Of a DNA stretch of 64,000 bases, positions 44,443-55,993 are shown in pieces. The stretch spans positions 17,470,623-17,534,622 of the forward strand of contig NC_049909.1 in the NCBI RefSeq assembly GCF_001411555.2. Direction: 5' to 3'. The stretch's first letter is position 1; every line of letters begins with the position of its first letter. The notes beneath the pieces were generated by a model, which was given only the letters and a program-made list of their open reading frames with translations, did no database searches and had not been told where the DNA came from. Source of the DNA: Juglans regia (Eukaryota; Streptophyta; Magnoliopsida; Fagales; Juglandaceae). Position numbers and translations under genes: made by a program.

Positions 44443-45648
44443 AACGACGCCCACTTCTTCTATAGACTTCAGAAATCACTTTTTGTCTAGTTTTTAGTGT
44501 TTTCTTCTATATTAATATTATTATATGGTCTAATATATTATATAGCTATATTAAATCACTAAGTTTATAACTATTAACTAATACGAATATATAACTATAG
44601 TCTGATATTAAATATAGTTATACTAATACATAAATTTATAACTAATATTAAATTACTAATACTAATCACTATAAGTCTATAACTAAATCACTATAGTCTA
44701 TTAAAAATTTAACTGTATTACAAATTTAAAAATATATATAAATTATAATTATCAATTTTTCAAACCATTAAATTTTTTTTAATTATCATTTAAAAAAAAT
44801 CATATTTGATGATTTGAGGAGTCCTAACTCCAAGTTCCAAACGGTATCGTTTCCATAAACCTAAAATCTAAAATTCGTATCTCACTCTCTCAGACTCTCA
44901 GTCTCGACTCCCTCCCTCGTCTCTGTCTCTGCCTCCCTCATCTCTGTCTCTGCCTCGTCTCTGTCTCCGTCTCGTCTCTGCTCGTCTCTCGTCTCGTCTC
45001 TGCCTCCCTCCCTCATCTCGTCTCGCCTCTCTCTCATCTCTGTCTCTCTCGTCCCTCGTCTCGCCCTCGTCTCTCCTCTCTGTCGCCCTCGTCTCGCCCT
45101 CGTCTCGCCTCTCTCAGCCACGCACAGACGGCAGACCCAATCACCCACGGCCACGCACAGACCCAGTCACCCACGGGCCACGGCCACGCATAGACCCACG
45201 GTCCACCCAGTCACCCGTACCAGGTAGATGGTTTTATTGGAGTTTTTTAATCCGAAATTTATTCATTTTGTGATTGTAATTTGTGTTTGTGAATTGTGAT
45301 TAAGTTTATATTATTAGAGTTTTGTGAATTGTGAATTGTGATTGGGTTTGTGTTATTAGGGTTTTGTGAATTGTGATTAGGTTTGTGAATTGTGAATGGG
45401 TTTGTGTTATTAGGGTTTGTGAATTGTGAATTATGATTGGGTTTGTGTTTTTAGGGTTTTGTGAATTGGGAATTGGGAATTGGGAATTGTGATTAGGTTT
45501 ATGTTATTAGGGTTTTGAGAGTACTATTTTTTCAAATATTGTTAATGTTTATCAATGACTAAACCCAATGTTTTTTCAAATATTGTTAATGTTTGCATTT
45601 TTAATTAGTATTTAATTATCGTTCTTTCTTTTCTAGATAGACTATATT

Positions 45649-48027
45649 CCATAATTAATTTCACAAGATTCTACTACAGATGATGTAGAGTCAACACAGG
45701 CTACACATCGGCAAGGCATTCCTCCACTCCCACCCAATGTAAGTGCTAATACTAAACTGAGTGGTAGACATAGGTCAATAGTTTGGGATCATTTTACAAT
45801 AATACCAAAAGGTGATCCAACTAAACTTAGGGCTGCATGTAATTACTGTGGTGCTTCGTATGCATGTGATACGAAGACCAACGGTACAAAGTCCATGAAG
45901 TATCACATTGAAAAACAATGTAAGAAATGTCCATTGAATTTGAGACAGACGGATAAGTCCCAAACTACTCTCGGTTGGAATGCGAGTATAGGAAGTGATA
46001 GTGGGGGATTTGTGCCCATATCATTTAGTGTTGAGGCTTGCAGACAAGCCTTAGCAGAAATGATTATTCTTGATGAGTTACCATTTAGGTTTGTTGAAGG
46101 AGAGGATTTCAAGAAATTTATGCTCATTGTTTGCCCTAAGTGGGTAGGGATTCCATCTCGTGTTACAGTTGCAAAAGATTGCTTTAGTGTGTGTATAAGG
46201 AAAAAAAATAAGTTAAGAAGTGCTCTTCAAAGGCAACGAGTTTCCCTCACTACTGATACATGGAGATCCGTACAAAACCTCAATTATATGTGTCTCACGG
46301 CACACTTTATTGATTATAATTGGAAACTACACAAAAAAATTATTTCTTTTTGTTTGGTTGAGAATTACAAGGGTGATACACTTGGTAGGGCCATAGAGAT
46401 GTGCTTGCATGATTGGGGGAGACCGAAAGTACTTGCAATCACACTTGATAATGCAAGTTCTAATAACGGAGCAGTTTCTTATTTGAAGAAAAAAACCAAG
46501 TATAGGAAGGACACTGTTTTGGAACATGAATTCTTGCATGTTCGATGTTGTGCCCACATCTTAAACTTAATTGTCCGTGAGAGGTTGAGGGAATTTGATG
46601 AGTCTATTGTGAAGGTGAGATGTGTTGTGAAATATGTTAAGTCCTCACCACAAAGGTGGAGTACATTTAAGAAATATATTGGGTTGGAAGAAATTGCAAG
46701 CAAAAGTGGCATTTGTTTAGATGTACCGACTGGGTGGAACTCCACCTATCTTATGTTGGAAGGGGTTTTAAAATTTTGAAAAGCTTTTGAAAGGTTAGAA
46801 GAAGAAGATTCGGGGTTTCTTAGTAGTGTTGGAGACGATGATAACGATGATGATGAAATTGATGATCTCAATAATAGGAGAACATCAAAGAAGTTAGGGC
46901 CTTCCAATAATAACGATTGGGAGAAGGTAAAGTTGTTTGTAAAGTTTCTTGAACTATTTCATGATGCAACTTTATCTTTTTCGGGAAATGAATATGTAAC
47001 TTGCAACTCATTTTTTCTGGAGTTAGTTAAAATATCCGATGCAATTGATGTGGAGTGTGAAATAGGAAGTCCCATGGTGGGATTAATGACCACAAATATG
47101 AAGAAAAAATTTGACAAATATTGGGGCGATTTAGATAATATGAATATGTTGTTGTTTGTTGGGATTATTCTTGATCCTCGGTATAAGATGCGATATTTTG
47201 ATTTTGCATTGGAATGCATATATGCCAATGATCCCACAAAAGCTATTGATTTGAGTTTGAAGGTTAAAAATGCTTTAATCCGCATGTATGAGGCATACGA
47301 TGATAATGAGGGAGGCAACAGTTCTGATCTACAACAGCAGCGCACAAGTCCTCCACGTGAAGAAGTAAATTCTACAGATGGTAGTGGACCTAGTGGTAGT
47401 GGTAGAGTTGATAGGACGGCATAAAGAATGACCATATTCAAGCAACGGTTACAGTCGGAAAACACTTTGGGGAGCAAGAATGAGGTTGATAGATACCTAG
47501 CTGAAAGTTGTGAGGAGGCATTCCCAAGTTTTGACATTCTTATTTGGTGGAGGGTTAATTTAGTTAGATATCGTGTACTTTCAAAAGTTGCATGAGATGT
47601 ATTCACAATACCGGTATCTACAGTGGCCTCTGAATCTACATTTAGTATGGCGGGTAGTGTCCTTGATCCTTTTCGAAGTAGTTTATCTCTGATGATGGTT
47701 GTAGCTCTAATTTATACACAGAATTGGCTTCGTTCTTCTTCTACTCCAATCAACCTTAGGACTTTAATGAACGGGGTGGATGATTTTGAAAGGCAATTGG
47801 GTATGTTTCTTACTTACTTCATTGGCATAACTTTTTTTTTTTTATAAGTACTTCATTTTATAACTTTTTTTTATAAGTACTTCATTTTATAACTTTTATG
47901 ATCTATAATACTATATGTTATGAAAATTTATATAATTTATTTGTTTCTTTATTGTATAGAACTTGTTCGGGACGGTGACAATTCTATGGAGGCTTCAAAT
48001 ACAATGTCTACAACCAATGCAAGTTGA
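45649..48027 (+). pseudogene. hAT transposase (BED zinc finger type) with in-frame stops
   Basis: A single frame from about 45649 to 47800, plus a last exon 47960-48027 after a GT-AG intron, encodes a RICESLEEPER-like hAT transposase. It has a BED zinc finger (CNYC ... HIEKQC, 45838-45918), an RNase H-like core with TDTWRS and ITLDNASSN acid motifs, and a C-terminal hAT dimerisation domain (DVFTIPVSTVASESTFSMAG). In-frame stops occur near the N-terminus (TAA before 45649), at 46777-46779 (TGA), 47422-47424 (TAA) and 47593-47595 (TGA). The two TGA stops sit where family members could carry CGA Arg, consistent with loss of methylated CpG. No ATG is found in frame before the BED domain. Non-functional here; intact relatives may exist elsewhere. 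Confidence 0.85.
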
Positions 48028-50384
48028 TTAGGTGAATTGTATTTTAGCTTGTTAGTTTTCAATTTTCACTTTTGCTATTTGCTAATAATTCATTTGTTTA
48101 CACTTTACAGCGTATTGTGAAAACTAAAAAGTGAAAAGTATGCCAAGTCAAAAGATGGAGGAAGCTAGGACTTAGGAGCTGCCAGGAGAATAATTGTGTA
48201 ATTTGCATTGATGTATTGTAATTTGTATTTAAAGATTTTAATTTTTCAGTTATTTGGGACTTGTATAATTTTTAGCTTTTATTATCTATGCTTGAGAATT
48301 GTTTTTTTTTCTTCTTTCTTCATTTTAGAAACCAAATTTGCTCGAGAATGTTTTTTCAATTTTCTTTCATTATCTAGTATAATTTTTAGTTTTAACCTTG
48401 TTTAAATTGTTTGGATGGATTAGTAGGAAGAAAATCAAGTGTTTATTCCTTTTTTGAATTTTTTGATGGATATAGATAAAATTTATTTTTTGTAGTAAAA
48501 CTTTTTATTTAAATTTATTCACTATAATTTAGTTAGCATATTGTTTTGTATTTTTTTTTTTTAGACTATCGGTGAATAGTTTTGTAATTTGCATTTTTTT
48601 ATAAGCATTTTGTGGGTGGCTTTATAAGTTGTATTTTTTTCTTCAAATTGGATAAAATGTTAGTGGATTTTACTAGTGGGCCGAAAAACCAGAAGAATAA
48701 AATTGGGCTGGCCCATCTAAATTCGGTTGGACCGAATAGCCCGACCGGACCGGACTGGTCCTTATGCTATTTGGTCTGGTCCAGGGTGAGAAAACCCTGG
48801 ACCGAATTGGTCCGGTCCGGTCCGGTCCACAAAACCTCCTCGGGACCGATCGGACCGGACCGAATTCACCCCTATACCTAAGAGACATACATTGGTTTAA
48901 GTTACCAAGAGATATTTTCATTTAAATCTAGACAACCAAACCGATACATTGAACAATGGTAATGGTTCACATTATTTTTACTTTACATAAAATATTTTAA
49001 TCATTTTTAAATTTAAAAACCAACAATCCTTCACTTGATTAAAACATTTTAAATGGCAAAGTAGAATAAAATTTTCTTTAGACTAAGCACTACGCATCAA
49101 TAGATGTAGCTTACGGCTTTGAATGTCTACCTAGTGTTAGCGTGTTTCCATCTGAAAGATCTATGGTGAATTAAGTCTTGAACCAAAATATTTTAACTTA
49201 GACTTCTCCACAACACACACATAATACGTCATATATTAGGTTCATTTCAAAGTGGTGCATAAAGGTCGTGTACCGTATCTTAGATTCATGAGTACTATAG
49301 GGAATAGCCCAATTACCATATACTGCAGCCATACAGTCAGACTCAAATAAGTGAGTCCTCCAAGGATACCTGCAATTCAATACATCACTTAATTTATCTC
49401 CTTGACGTGTAACCACAATATGGTGTCACGTGATTTATTAAAAGAATTAAAATTAAAAATATAAATATAAAAGTATAAAGATAATCTAGGATTTTAATCT
49501 TCATTTTTTTGAGTTTTTAGATGCCATTTTATTTTGAATATATATATATTAATATTTGTAATAAGTCATGTGACACTACAATATAATGTCATGTCAAGGA
49601 GACAAAGTAAGTAATATAGTAACATTTTCCATACAAATGTTATGATAAGTTGGAAGTAGAGCCGAGATACAAAGAATAATTAAAATACACGACAATTTGC
49701 CTATTAATCATGCACTTGAGAAGTTTTCTAATAAGGACCAAATGCAGGTCAAATAGTTAGATGATATATAATACAAAGAAAAATAATTTGTACGAATTTA
49801 AATAGAAAAGTCTTATATAAGTTTTTATAAAAAAGTAAACTATATTTAAAAAAAATGTAAAAAAAACTATTTTTATTAGTGAAACTCACTTTTTTGCAAA
49901 TAGCTTGGCTTGTACCATTACTCTAATACAAAACACCGTAGTTTATAGGATTTATCTTTCTACATGTAGATGCTGTATTTTCACGTTTGTAGGCTTTATT
50001 GTTCTTCAATAGCTTGATTTCTTCAATGCCTTTTATTTTCACGTTTGTAGGCTTTATTATTAGTAGGGTTTTTCTTCGATAGCTTGCTCTTGAATTTTTT
50101 TTACAAAATATTTTTTTGTTTTATTATTTTTAATCATTTATCCAATAAATAAAAAAGGGTTTATTAATAAACTTAGGTACTCTACTACTTTCTTAAAAAA
50201 TTTCTAATAATATAGTGAAACTCGTAACTTCTTTTATATGTTATAAAAAATTAAAAAACACAGGTAAAGAGTAACCAAGGAATGCAATTTAAAAAACTAA
50301 AGAAATATTTGAAAATTTTCTGTATTTGGTAAGTAAAGTAATCTCAAACTATTCTATTACTGTTTACATGGTAAGTGAAGTAGT

Positions 50385-50592
50385 ATGAGGAGTAGTTTGA
50401 ATTCAGAGATGGTTTGTGAATAGTAGAATAAAAGTTAAATTATTTATTATATTTTGTGTAAAAATTTAGAAAAATTATTTTGAAATTTGAAAAAGTTGAA
50501 TTGTTTATTATATTTTGTGTGAAAATTTGAAAAAATTATAATGATGAGATGAGATGAATTGAGGTGAGATGAGTTACGAATACAAACGAGGC
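50385..50592. mobile_element. MITE of the GAGATGAGATG family
   Basis: It contains GTTGAATTGTTTATTATATT, GAAAATTTGAAAAAATTATA and ATGATGAGATGAGATGAATT words and ends near TACGAATACAAACGAGGCC. It is longer than its relatives because the central TTTATTATATTTTGTGTG module occurs twice. Confidence 0.6.
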
Positions 50593-51005
50593 CTCAAACC
50601 ACTTTACAACTATTAACTACTATTTACAAATAATTTATTACTATTCACAAATTATTTATACTTTTTATTAGTATTCATTATTTTTTCACAAATAATCTGA
50701 GATTGTCTCAGTATCTAAACGTAGCAAAATCAATAGAACTAAGAACTAACCGTTGTGATATTTAAAGAGAAGAAAAATTATATTTGAAGCCAGTGTGCAA
50801 AGTACACCATCTATTTTATTGACAGCAAAATTTGATTTGCTAGAAAAATTTAAAATTAAATTTTTTTACGAATCAAGTATTATGATATAAATAAAATGAA
50901 TGGTGTGTTTTATACACCGACTTTCAAATAGAAGAACTTTTAAAGTAATTTGGTAGTATGGGCCATATTTTTAACAAAAAAACTACTCAACCTCCTACTA
51001 TTCAT

Positions 51006-51180
51006 ACAACCTCCACACTCCACATTATTTTTAATTTTTATTATTTTTTTCTTTTATTAAATATTTATTATATAAATAATGAATAAATAATTTAAAAAGA
51101 ATAAACTCAAAAAAAAATTTTAAAAAAATATTAAAAATTTAAAAAATTTAAAAAGATGTGGAGTGTGGTGGAGGTTGTGT
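51006..51180. mobile_element. MITE with GTGGAGGTTGT inverted ends
   Basis: Left ACAACCTCCACACTCCACAT (51006-51025) pairs with ATGTGGAGTGTGGTGGAGGT (51156-51175, with a 3-bp bulge). The interior is AT-rich and non-coding. The outer boundaries may extend to about 50985 and 51190. Confidence 0.6.
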
Positions 51181-51568
51181 AGCAAAACTCTATTTTTAAA
51201 GAGAATCATGTGGAATTGAGTTTTATAATTTTCATTCATATTTTAATTGGAGTTAAAAAAAAAGATAAAGTTCCTTAAAAATGAAATATTTATAACGTTT
51301 TTGTAACTTTACAATTTTTTTTTATAAAATATAAAATTATTTAAATTCTTATTTATTAGAAATAGCAAAATATTTATCTTAATAAATGAGATTATTTAAA
51401 TATAAAATTATTGAACAAGTACTCTGAAAATGTTGAAACATTATACAGTCGTCCAGGTCGATTTATGAGGAAGGGTTCAAACTTCAAATTCAATGACTCG
51501 AATCATCGAAATTCCAACTCCGTGTCGGATGCTCTCATCATTTAAAAGCCCTTCAGAGACGGTACTTG

Positions 51569-51574
51569 CACGTG
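51569..51574. promoter_or_regulatory. G-box in BPA1-like upstream region
   Basis: CACGTG about 200 bp upstream of the start codon, in the context TTGCACGTGCG. A TATA-like CATATATATC lies at about 51655-51664. Regulatory use is inference. Confidence 0.35.
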
Positions 51575-51768
51575 CGAAGACTTTGCCGGCGAGCGGCACT
51601 CTCCACACACGTACGACCAAACCTCCCCTCTCCCCTCAAGTCTCTCCGTCTAGACATATATATCATCCCTATTAGCTCTCTCTCTCCCACGCCCTTACCT
51701 CACATTTTTCCTTCGGAAAGACTCTGCAACAGTGAGAAAGCTCTCTTCTTCGTCGAAGCTATTTTACG

Positions 51769-54700
51769 ATGTCGGTCAGTCTCTCTCTCTTTCGTGTATC
51801 TTTACGATAAAGGTTTTGTCTTGATTTATCATGATTTTATCGATCGACCGATCGATTGCTTATGCTATAAGTTTGGTGTTTGACTTGGTGATAGGCACAG
51901 ATCTGTGTGAAATTGTGAATGATATATTTTTTTCACAGTTTATAGGTTTTTGTTATATTTAAGAAAATCTGACACTACTGTTTTTGGTGTGTTAATCGAA
52001 TGTTTATTTAACACGAGTATTGCGCTCATTATTTTCCGGCTATGCTGCTTATTCTTTCTACTCAGTTTGTTTTTGTTTTTGTCGAATAAAGTTCTTATCA
52101 TCGGAAAGATGTTTACTCGTGTTTCGATTATTGGATGGGGACTATTGGGTTTGATTCGTACTGTTTTGCTCATGGAAAGAAAATCTTCGGATGGTGTCCG
52201 TCTTGTGCAAAATAAAGTTATTTTAAGGAAATGTGAATGATTAATTTATTGTATAGATTGATGACTTTCTGTGATTTGGATCGGACGGGAAGTTCATGTG
52301 TGCACCATTTGTTAATCGAAGGCTAGAATCGCTAGATACTTCCCTTTTATCCTAATCATATCATTTCTGAGAGAGTCAACCTTAATGGATTGAAACACAT
52401 GCCATGAGCATGATAGTCGTAAATGGCAGATGTGCTTATTGACGAGGCATTAGATGGGTTTACAGATGTGTCGCATGGGTAAACTGGGGCTTTACGCTAA
52501 GTCGCTAATCATAACTTGAGAATAACTTATCATGAAGGAGCGATCTTAGAAAGAAATTTCCATTCAACTAATTTTCTTACTACGCAAGAATTTACTCTCT
52601 GCTGTAAAAAGCATTTTGTTCATTCTTCATTGCTTTCTTTGCGGTGGTCCTAATGGATATTCTTTTCCAACTTGGAGTTGATGATCTCAACTTCTAATTT
52701 TGTGTGACCCCTTGTTTTGCTACATTTTGAGTGCTACTGTTATTATTTTTTCATACAAGTTAAACACATTATATATTTTTTCATCTTTAAAGCCTGATCT
52801 CCTTTGCTGTACTGGTTTTTCCCTGTGCTGTTTAAATTATATATTTGTTCTAATTGCAGGCGAAAACTGTTAAAGTTAGCAATGTGTCCTTAGGAGCATC
52901 TGAGCGAGACATCAAAGAGTTCTTTTCTTTTTCTGGTGATATTGAATATGTTGAAATGCGAAGGTAGTGTTTTAATTAGTTCTGTTCTCTCTCACTCTCT
53001 CTCTCTGGATCATTATGATATGAATAGCAAGCTTATCAAATGCTTATGCAGTGATAATGAGCGGTCTCAAATTGCTTATGTTACCTTCAAGGATTCACAA
53101 GGAGCTGAGACTGCAGTTCTTCTTTCGGTAATTTCACTTATGAGTACATATATTTTTTGTGAAAACGGAGAAAACCACATACTTAAAACCTTCTTTAATT
53201 TTTCCATTTTCCAAGACTCTAAAGATGGGGTTTGCCTAAATGAAAATGCATTTCTAAGATGATACTAAACATGCCATACACCTGGGATCCAATTGAAATA
53301 TGGATTAGAGGTAGCCTATAAATTAATCCTGGCTTTTTGGGTAAAGACGTGATCTTAGGGTAAGCTAGGTGAAGAGAAAAGAAATCAACTAAGGAGCATT
53401 GCAATCCACAGGTGTGTGGTCCTTGAAGTTAGTGGGAACATCCATTCTTGACGAGCTCAAGAATGAATCCAGTCTAGAGATGATATTGTACAAACTGATT
53501 CTGCAAATAACATTTTAGGAAATTTATTAGAAGTTGTATTCCCATTCTTTCTTCCTCTGTATCTTTGCTCTGCTTCAAGAAATCATCCCGTCTTCTCATA
53601 TGTGCTTCCTTTATCGTGAAGAAATTTCTAAATGTGAAAATTCTCTTGAATGCACATACATTTATGGCCATTTGAATTTGCACCTACAACTAGTCCTAGC
53701 CGTGGGACTTTGAAGGGCTTGGTTGTTTTAGTTAGTGGATGTTAAAGTTTGACTGGCAATTCTGCCTTACTGAAAGAGAGATTTTCTAATTGAGACAGAA
53801 AGCAAGTAGAAGAAGCTAGATTGTTTAAATAATGTCATCAGTGATACTAATGCTGAAGAGGCTACGGGACAGCTGGAACAGAGGGCAAATACTGCTGCCA
53901 CTCATTCTCATTTATAAAACAGTTCTCCATGTGAAGTCATACTATCTAGTCTCCATTTCTGGAGTACATTTCCATTGCAAAAATGTCATGGTTTAGATTG
54001 GGTGTATTTGTTGAATATCCCCACTGTCTGTAATCCCTGTGCTGTCTCCTGGCATCCTTTTAAATCAGTGGAAATTAAGAAGCTGGGAAAAAATTATGGG
54101 GCCTGTCACATGGCCAGGAGAATTAATTTGGCTTTTTTAAGTTCTCTGTAATCTAGCCGAATAGTGAAAAGTCAAAGTGCTAGGCCTACTTCATATTTTT
54201 CCAGCTTAAAACATATGTAGTTTCTTAATTTCTAAGAATGCTATGAATATAGAAACACGTGTTTATAAAACTTCTTGTAGTAGCGACTCGCGAGAATGAA
54301 GTTGTTGAGATTGCTGGGTGACAAGTTGACAACACTAAAATAGTGATATAATAATAAACTCCATTCAAATATTGCATTAACTGTGGACCAGATGAGGACA
54401 AGTTGTTGTAAGTGGTTTGGTCATCTGTGAGAAAGATCAGTAAGTGTACTTGAGAGGAGAAATTATTTGATTAAAGCTGCTATAAGTGCCAGAGAAATAA
54501 GAAAGTTGGTTGTGGGAGTGCAATGAAATCATGTCATGTGATTGGAGGAAGGATATGACTCACATATAAATCAGCAGATGATTTTATTACTAAAGCTGAT
54601 GGTCTGCTTCAGGGGGGAAAAGAGGAAAGATTAACATGGATGAGCTTGATCCTTTTGATATGTGACACGATTTATAACCCATCAATTCCCATAGTTTTTA

Positions 54701-54813
54701 GTATTTTTAAAGCTGAGAAGTGAGAAATGGTTTTAAGATTTCTCCACCCATTGTTTTCTGAATCCTAGGCTGGTAGACTTGGAGGTGAGGACATACTAGA
54801 TTTATGTGGAGCA

Positions 54814-54848
<35 letters not shown>

Positions 54849-55993
54849 CGTATATATATCATCATCATTACTGTTTACAAATAATGATAGCTTCTATAAG
54901 AGGTCGACTGTACCATGGTATTGCACAAGTTTCTGGTTTTATACGTAGGAAAAAGAATCTGAAGAGCGTATTTAGTTTTGGCTGTAAGCTTTTATGGCCT
55001 ATGTTTAAATTGTTTTCGTTTAAGCATCATAAACTGTGCTCCTGTCAAGGAGGCATGAATATCTAATGGATAGAGGTCTTGGATCTCGCTTTACTGACTG
55101 CAGTTTGGGTTTGCGGCGCTATACTATGTCATTTTTGAAATTTATTTGGTCATATTATGATGTGTTTGATGTGTCTCAAACGTAACATGGCTCCCAACTC
55201 TTCTATGCTCATAACCAAGTTTCATGTATTACTGCATTTATCTCAGGGAGCAACAATAGTTGATCTGTCTGTCAGCATAACTCCAGATCCAGATTACAAG
55301 CTGCCACCTGCGGCTTTAGCACCCCCTGTAAGAATCTCTGAGTGAATTACCATATACTGCATAATCCAGAATTACCGCGACCAATTATAGCTCAAATTTC
55401 TGCAGGCAACACAAAATAAAACTCCAGGTGGTACTGAATCTGCTTTTAGAAAGGCAGAGGATGTGGTTAGCAGTATGCTTGCTAAGGGCTTTATCCTAGG
55501 CAAAGATGCAGTCGGCAAAGCAAAGGGCTTTGATGAGAAGCATAGGTTATCCTCAACGGCCACAGCCAAAGTCACCTCTCTTGACCAAAAAATTGGGTTC
55601 AGTGAGAAAATAAGTGTGGGAGCTTCTGTAGTTGGTGGCAAAGTACGGGAAGTGGATCAAAAATTTCAGGTTTCGGAGAAAACCAAATCGGCAATTGCTG
55701 TTGCAGAGCAAAAAGTTAGTAGTGCTGGATCTGCCATAATGAAGAACCGGTATGTATTAACCGGGGCTACATGGGTGACTGGGGCTTTCAGCAAGGTTGC
55801 AAAGGCAGCTGAGGAAGTTGGCCAGAAAACAAAAGAGAAAGTAGGAATGGCCGAGGAGGAACAGAAAAGAAAAATGGTGGATGACTATGCTCAAATTTAT
55901 CTCTCCGAGTCTCCAAAAGCATCTGCACCAAGTGAGCAGCAGCAGCAGCAGCAACCTTCTAAGCCAGCACCTGCTCAAGGTTTAATCCTTTGA
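51769..55993 (+). CDS. BPA1-like RRM protein (binding partner of ACD11)
   Basis: Five coding exons, 51769-51774, 52860-52963, 53052-53127, 55247-55327 and 55406-55993, all GT-AG, encode 284 aa. The first exon contributes only ATG TCG. An N-terminal RRM-like fold (about 4-78) has TVKVSNVSLGASERDIKEFF and an RNP1-like AYVTFKD. Next is a linker of DYKLPPAALAPP type, then a long alanine- and lysine-rich C-terminal region with SAFRKAEDVVSSMLAKGFIL, VREVDQKFQVSEKTKSA and MKNRYVLTGATWVTGAFSKV, characteristic of the BPA1/BPL family. The end is a Gln run and a Pro/Ala tail. Family role: BPA1 and relatives bind ACD11, a sphingolipid-transfer protein, and influence cell death and immunity. RNA binding is uncertain because the aromatic RNP residues are weak. 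Intron 3 contains a (CT)n(AC)n microsatellite. Confidence 0.92.
54814..54847. repeat. Compound (CT)n(AC)n microsatellite
   Basis: A CT run followed directly by an AC run, inside intron 3 of the BPA1-like gene. Confidence 0.85.

Larger units (their letters stand above)
43388..48874 (+). mobile_element. Full-length hAT transposon (5,487 bp)
   Basis: The terminal inverted repeats start TAGGGGTG (43388) and end CACCCCTA (48874). The 8-bp target duplication TACCTAAG is perfect (43380-43387 and 48875-48882). Both subterminal regions are packed with GGTCCGG / CCGGACCG words, presumably transposase-binding sites. The interior holds a CTCGAGCGA tandem array (44102-44360), a TATA box (44435-44442, CTATAAAT), a CT-rich minisatellite (about 44880-45110), a GTGAATTGTG minisatellite (about 45283-45512) and a transposase reading frame with stop codons (45649-48027). 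The intact duplication and ends suggest a fairly recent insertion, but this copy cannot make a full transposase. Confidence 0.93.
48883..51492. other. Intergenic between the hAT and the BPA1-like gene
   Basis: No gene seen. Contents are two MITE-like blocks (50385-50592 and 51006-51180) and AT-rich sequence. The pair GTGTCACGTGATTTATTA and ATGTGACACTACAATATAATGTCATG (about 49424-49600) is a loose inverted repeat. Confidence 0.5.

Noticed and set aside
44008..44497. Several overlapping ORFs on both strands in the CTCGAGCGA array
   Set aside because: Tandem repeats with a period near 51 bp keep all frames open; the peptides are repetitive and match no family.
44882..45154. Arg/Glu-rich minus-strand ORF
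   Set aside because: Complement of a CT-rich minisatellite; composition only.
45300..45520. TTAGGG words taken as interstitial telomere repeat
   Set aside because: The plant telomere unit TTTAGGG is not in perfect tandem here; the words belong to a longer minisatellite unit.
46959..47606. 215-codon minus-strand ORF in the hAT
   Set aside because: Antisense of the transposase, whose domains are clear on the plus strand.
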